Source: Candidatus Agathobaculum pullistercoris (GTDB lineage Bacteria > Bacillota > Clostridia > Oscillospirales > Butyricicoccaceae). From it: 34,660 nt of DNA. The notes beneath the pieces are model-generated. The model worked only from the letters and a program-made list of their open reading frames with translations. It was not told where the DNA came from and made no database searches. Positions 31,973-34,660 of the stretch are shown here, piece after piece. The stretch lies in the NCBI GenBank assembly GCA_019114345.1, contig DXFS01000095.1:1-34660 (forward strand). The letters run 5' to 3'. Position 1 is the first letter of the stretch, and every line of letters starts with the position of its first letter. Made by a program: the position numbers and the translations under genes.

Positions 31973-32947
31973 ATGCGTACGATCGAGGGCGAAAACGACC
32001 TTTTGCTGACCTGCGAAGCAGAGCCGGACGGCATTGCCATCCTGCGGTGCGAGACACGCGACGGCAACGTGTGCCTGCCGGACGAGATCGGCGGTGCACC
32101 GGTGGTCTCGCTCGGGAATTACGCGCTGAGCGAACGAGCTCCCGACCTTGCCGGACGCGATATCTTCCGCGTCCGCATCACCTGCGGCGGGCCGGAACCC
32201 GTGCACGACGCGAATGCCATTCGCGCAGTCACGCTGCCCAAGCATCTGCGCAGTGTGGGCGGGCACACGTTTTACAACTGCCGCCGGTTGGAGCAGCTGG
32301 AACTCACCGCCTCGGTATGCGACTTCGGCGGCGATACGCTGATGAACTGCCACGCGCTGCACCGTATCCGCCTGCACGCTGATCCCGCCGGGCCGACCTG
32401 CCTGCGCAAGATCCTCGGCGAGCACATGGGCGAGCTGGACGTAGTGATCGGACAGGGCGGCACACAGGCGCGGCTGCTCTTCCCTGCTTACAGCGAGGTG
32501 CTCGAACCAGTCACACCCGCGCACATCTTCCAGCGCCGCATCCACGGCGCGGGATACGGCTACCGCGAGTGCTTTGAGACCGGCGTCTTCCAGCCCCATC
32601 AATACGACCGCGCGCTCGAGAGCCTGCTTGCGCGGCACGATTTCATCGATGCGGCGCGCATCGCCGTACGGCGGCTGGCCGCCCCCTTCGGCCTGTCGGA
32701 CAAGGCGCGCGCGGCCTATCTGGACTGCCTGCGGGCGCACGGCGGCGAGCTGGCGCGTGCCTGCGCCGCGGCGGGCGAGAGCGCCGCACTCCGCTTCCTG
32801 CTGTCGCTCGGTGTGCTGTCCGCGCAGGACATTGCCGCCGCATGCGACACCGCACGCGAAAACGGGCAGACCGCTGCGCTTTCCGTGCTGCTGGCCGCGG
32901 CCGGACAGCAGCAGCCCAAGGGGCGCGCAAAATCATTTGACCTGTGA
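31973..32947 (+). CDS. Leucine-rich-repeat (BspA/LRR_5-like) protein of unknown function
   Basis: The 324-residue product starts at ATG 31973 behind AAAGGAGG and has no signal peptide or membrane helix. Residues about 20-165 contain BspA-type repeats (AIRAVTLPKHLRSVGGHTFYNCRRLEQLELTA, NCHALHRIRLHA), normally a protein-binding surface. Residues 170-310 are helical and Ala/Arg-rich (YDRALESLLARHDFIDAARIA), with no family I recognise. It is the first gene of an apparent operon with a VWA-like protein and an AAA+ ATPase, 26 bases before the next start, and may serve as the target-binding part of that assembly. Confidence 0.75.
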   Translation: MRTIEGENDLLLTCEAEPDGIAILRCETRDGNVCLPDEIGGAPVVSLGNYALSERAPDLAGRDIFRVRITCGGPEPVHDANAIRAVTLPKHLRSVGGHTFYNCRRLEQLELTASVCDFGGDTLMNCHALHRIRLHADPAGPTCLRKILGEHMGELDVVIGQGGTQARLLFPAYSEVLEPVTPAHIFQRRIHGAGYGYRECFETGVFQPHQYDRALESLLARHDFIDAARIAVRRLAAPFGLSDKARAAYLDCLRAHGGELARACAAAGESAALRFLLSLGVLSAQDIAAACDTARENGQTAALSVLLAAAGQQQPKGRAKSFDL

Positions 32948-32973
32948 TACCGCATCCCGAAGGAGGTGTCCCC

Positions 32974-34266
32974 ATGCCCCAAAGTGAACGCTGGCGCAAG
33001 ATCGGCCGGGAGATCCTGTTTTCCGCCCGTACCGAACTGTATATGAGCCTGCCCTTTCTGGACGCGGCGCTCGGCGCGCTTGCGGTCACGGAGGAAGGCT
33101 ACGACACCGACACGCTCGCGACCGACGCCAGACACCTGTATTTCAGCGGCGCATGGCTCGCCATGCAGCTCGAGCATACGCGCACAGCGGTCAACCGCTC
33201 CTATCTGCACAGCGTGTTCCACTGTCTGCTGCGGCACCCTGTCAAGTCGAAAAACCGCGACACGCCGCTCTGGGATCTTGCATGTGATATTGCGGTGGAA
33301 AGCATGCTCGATTCACTCGACTACCGCTGCGTGCAGGCGGACAAGCCCTCCGTCCGGCGGCAGAACGTCTACCGCCGTCTGCGGAAAAGTATGCCCGTGC
33401 TGACTGCGGAGGCGGTCTACCGCCAGTTCCGCCGCGAACGGCTGAACAGCTACGACTGCGCCACGCTCGCCCGCGTATTCCATGTGGACGACCACTCGCT
33501 GTGGGAAACCGCGGACGATGGCCAGCAGGACAAGCAGTGGGAGCGCACTGCCGCGCGCACGCAGACCGCGATGGAGACCATGTTCAGCGACCAGGCGGCC
33601 GGCGGCGAGGCTGTACGCGAACAGCTTGCCGTCTCCGCCCATCCCACCACCGACTACCGCGCGTTCCTGCGCCGCTTTGCCGCCCTGCGCGAGGAGGTCG
33701 CGATCGACGCGGATTCGTTCGACTACGGCTACTATGCCTACGGCCTGCGGCACTACGGCAACATGCCGCTGATCGAGCCGCTTGAGACGCGCGAGGTGCG
33801 CAAGATCGAGGATTTCGTCATTGCGATCGACACTTCGATGTCCACCTCGGGTGAGCTGGTGCGCAGCTTTTTGTTCTACACCTACTCGCTTTTGAAGGAC
33901 AGCGAGAGCTTTTTCCGGCACATCAACCTGCGCATTTTACAGTGCGACGACCAGCTCCGCTCGGACAGGCGCATTACCAGCGAGCGCGACCTGCGCGACT
34001 ATATGGACCACTTTGAGCTGATCGGCCAGTCCGCGACCGACTTCCGCCCGGTGTTCGAGCATGTGGACAAGCTGGTCGCTGAAGGCGCGTTCCACCATTT
34101 GCGCGGGATGATCTATTTCACCGACGGGCTGGGGATCTATCCGAAAAAACGGCCCAAATACGACGCCGCCTTTGTCATGCTCGAGGGTGAAGCGCACCCG
34201 GAAAACATCCCGCCCTGGGGCATCCGCGCTGTACTGCGCGAAGCTGAAATTATCCCGTCCCCGTAG
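32974..34266 (+). CDS. VWA-like protein with N-terminal metallopeptidase-like domain (DUF2201 type)
   Basis: The 430-residue cytoplasmic product starts at ATG 32974 behind AAGGAGG. The N-terminal part has clustered histidines LHSVFHCLLRHP (His79, His83, His88) as in the putative metallopeptidase domain of DUF2201 proteins. The C-terminal part is a VWA domain with the metal-adhesion motif DTSMS (286-290), Thr355 in SATDFRP and Asp384 in YFTDGLG. Such proteins pair with MoxR-like AAA+ ATPases and are thought to act as chaperone or metal-insertion assemblies. The ATPase follows after 53 bases. The client is unknown. Confidence 0.86.
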   Translation: MPQSERWRKIGREILFSARTELYMSLPFLDAALGALAVTEEGYDTDTLATDARHLYFSGAWLAMQLEHTRTAVNRSYLHSVFHCLLRHPVKSKNRDTPLWDLACDIAVESMLDSLDYRCVQADKPSVRRQNVYRRLRKSMPVLTAEAVYRQFRRERLNSYDCATLARVFHVDDHSLWETADDGQQDKQWERTAARTQTAMETMFSDQAAGGEAVREQLAVSAHPTTDYRAFLRRFAALREEVAIDADSFDYGYYAYGLRHYGNMPLIEPLETREVRKIEDFVIAIDTSMSTSGELVRSFLFYTYSLLKDSESFFRHINLRILQCDDQLRSDRRITSERDLRDYMDHFELIGQSATDFRPVFEHVDKLVAEGAFHHLRGMIYFTDGLGIYPKKRPKYDAAFVMLEGEAHPENIPPWGIRAVLREAEIIPSP

Positions 34267-34286
34267 GGGCGCGCACTGTGCGCCCA
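34263..34286. repeat. Short GC palindrome of a dispersed type (GTAGGGGC...GCCC)
   Basis: GTAGGGGCGCGCACTGTGCG continues to CCCA, forming a 6-bp GGGCGC/GCGCCC stem around GCACTGT immediately after the VWA stop. Similar elements lie at 7735-7753 and 25623-25641. The form resembles REP-like intergenic palindromes known from several Clostridia. Confidence 0.5.
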
Positions 34287-34319
34287 CCTGCCCCGCAACC
34301 AAATACAAGGAGCCTGTTT

Positions 34320-34660
34320 ATGAACATCAAACGAGCCAAAAACGAGATCAAAAACGCGCTGCGCGCCTATCTCGCGCGCGACGAGTTCGGCGCGTACCGC
34401 ATCCCGCCCATCCGGCAGCGCCCCATCCTGCTGATGGGTCCGCCGGGCATCGGCAAGACCCAGATCATGGAGCAGATCGCAAACGAGACCCATGTGGGGC
34501 TGGTGTCCTACACGCTCACCCACCATACCCGCCAGTCCGCGCTCGGCCTGCCCTACATCGAGCACCAGAAGTTCGGCGGGCAGGAATACGCGGTCACGGC
34601 CTACACCATGAGCGAGATCATCGCCTCGGTCTACCGCGAGATGGAGCGCACGGGCGTCAA
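34320..34660 (+). CDS. MoxR-like AAA+ ATPase (cut by window end)
   Basis: The first 113 codons are present from ATG 34320, with AAGGAG 7 bases upstream. The Walker A motif GPPGIGKT lies at about residues 40-47, after a short helical lead (IKRAKNEIKNALRAYLARDE) and the RPILLMG strand. LTHHTRQSALGLPYIE then resembles the substrate loop region of ATPases that accompany VWA proteins. It probably remodels a client together with the VWA protein encoded just upstream. Walker B, sensor and arginine-finger parts lie outside the window. Confidence 0.88.
   Translation, partial: MNIKRAKNEIKNALRAYLARDEFGAYRIPPIRQRPILLMGPPGIGKTQIMEQIANETHVGLVSYTLTHHTRQSALGLPYIEHQKFGGQEYAVTAYTMSEIIASVYREMERTGV

Overview
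The window looks like a chromosomal segment of a GC-rich member of the Bacillota, class Clostridia (probably an Oscillospirales-type gut anaerobe). Evidence: Shine-Dalgarno-led genes, a T-box leader, a ZTP (pfl) riboswitch, LytTR/GHKL signalling, glycyl-radical pyruvate formate-lyase, PhoP-box-like repeats of the Bacillus kind, and a Trp-specific stand-alone TrpB2. I could not run a database search, so the species is unknown.

Layout. 1-2005: minus-strand pst phosphate-uptake operon (pstS, pstC, first codons of pstA) behind phased TTTACA-type repeats. The PstS chain has its two halves in swapped order. 2005-2643: a 48-residue ribbon-helix-helix regulator diverging from a small membrane protein, with a tandem 10-bp repeat between them. 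2746-3945: a 1-phosphofructokinase-like kinase with altered motifs, then tRNA-Leu(TAA). 4046-6045: minus-strand LytTR regulator and GHKL histidine kinase. 6422-21734: about 15 kb of plus-strand genes built around cyclic-di-GMP and a membrane glycosyltransferase. 21809-26605: pfkA (minus), then pflB under a ZTP riboswitch, a hairpin-packed spacer, and pflA. 26655-29567: inorganic pyrophosphatase (minus) and polyphosphate kinase (plus), the latter behind a PhoP-like box. 29613-31803: DUF1622 protein and trpB2 with its T-box(Trp), both minus strand. 31973-34660: leucine-rich-repeat protein, VWA/metallopeptidase-like protein and an AAA+ ATPase cut by the window end.

The most interesting part is 6422-21734. 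Its order is diguanylate cyclase, DUF4956 membrane protein, CotH kinase-like protein, membrane-anchored TIM-barrel protein, HEAT-like protein, processive family-2 glycosyltransferase, DivIVA-like coiled coil, two EAL proteins with ruined GGDEF domains, a VTC (polyphosphate polymerase fold) protein, and a second diguanylate cyclase fused to a vitamin-transporter-like membrane domain. Tight spacing and several overlapping start/stop codons suggest co-expression. I infer a c-di-GMP-controlled surface polysaccharide system in which the CotH/DUF4956/VTC trio supplies a phosphate-linked or surface-protein function. No PilZ receptor is visible, so how c-di-GMP would be read is open. Two structured leaders (7620-7788 and 17195-17273) sit at the transcription-unit breaks.

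Phosphate is a second theme: pst uptake, polyphosphate kinase, pyrophosphatase and a VTC protein lie within 28 kb, with PhoP-box-like repeats at pstS and ppk1.
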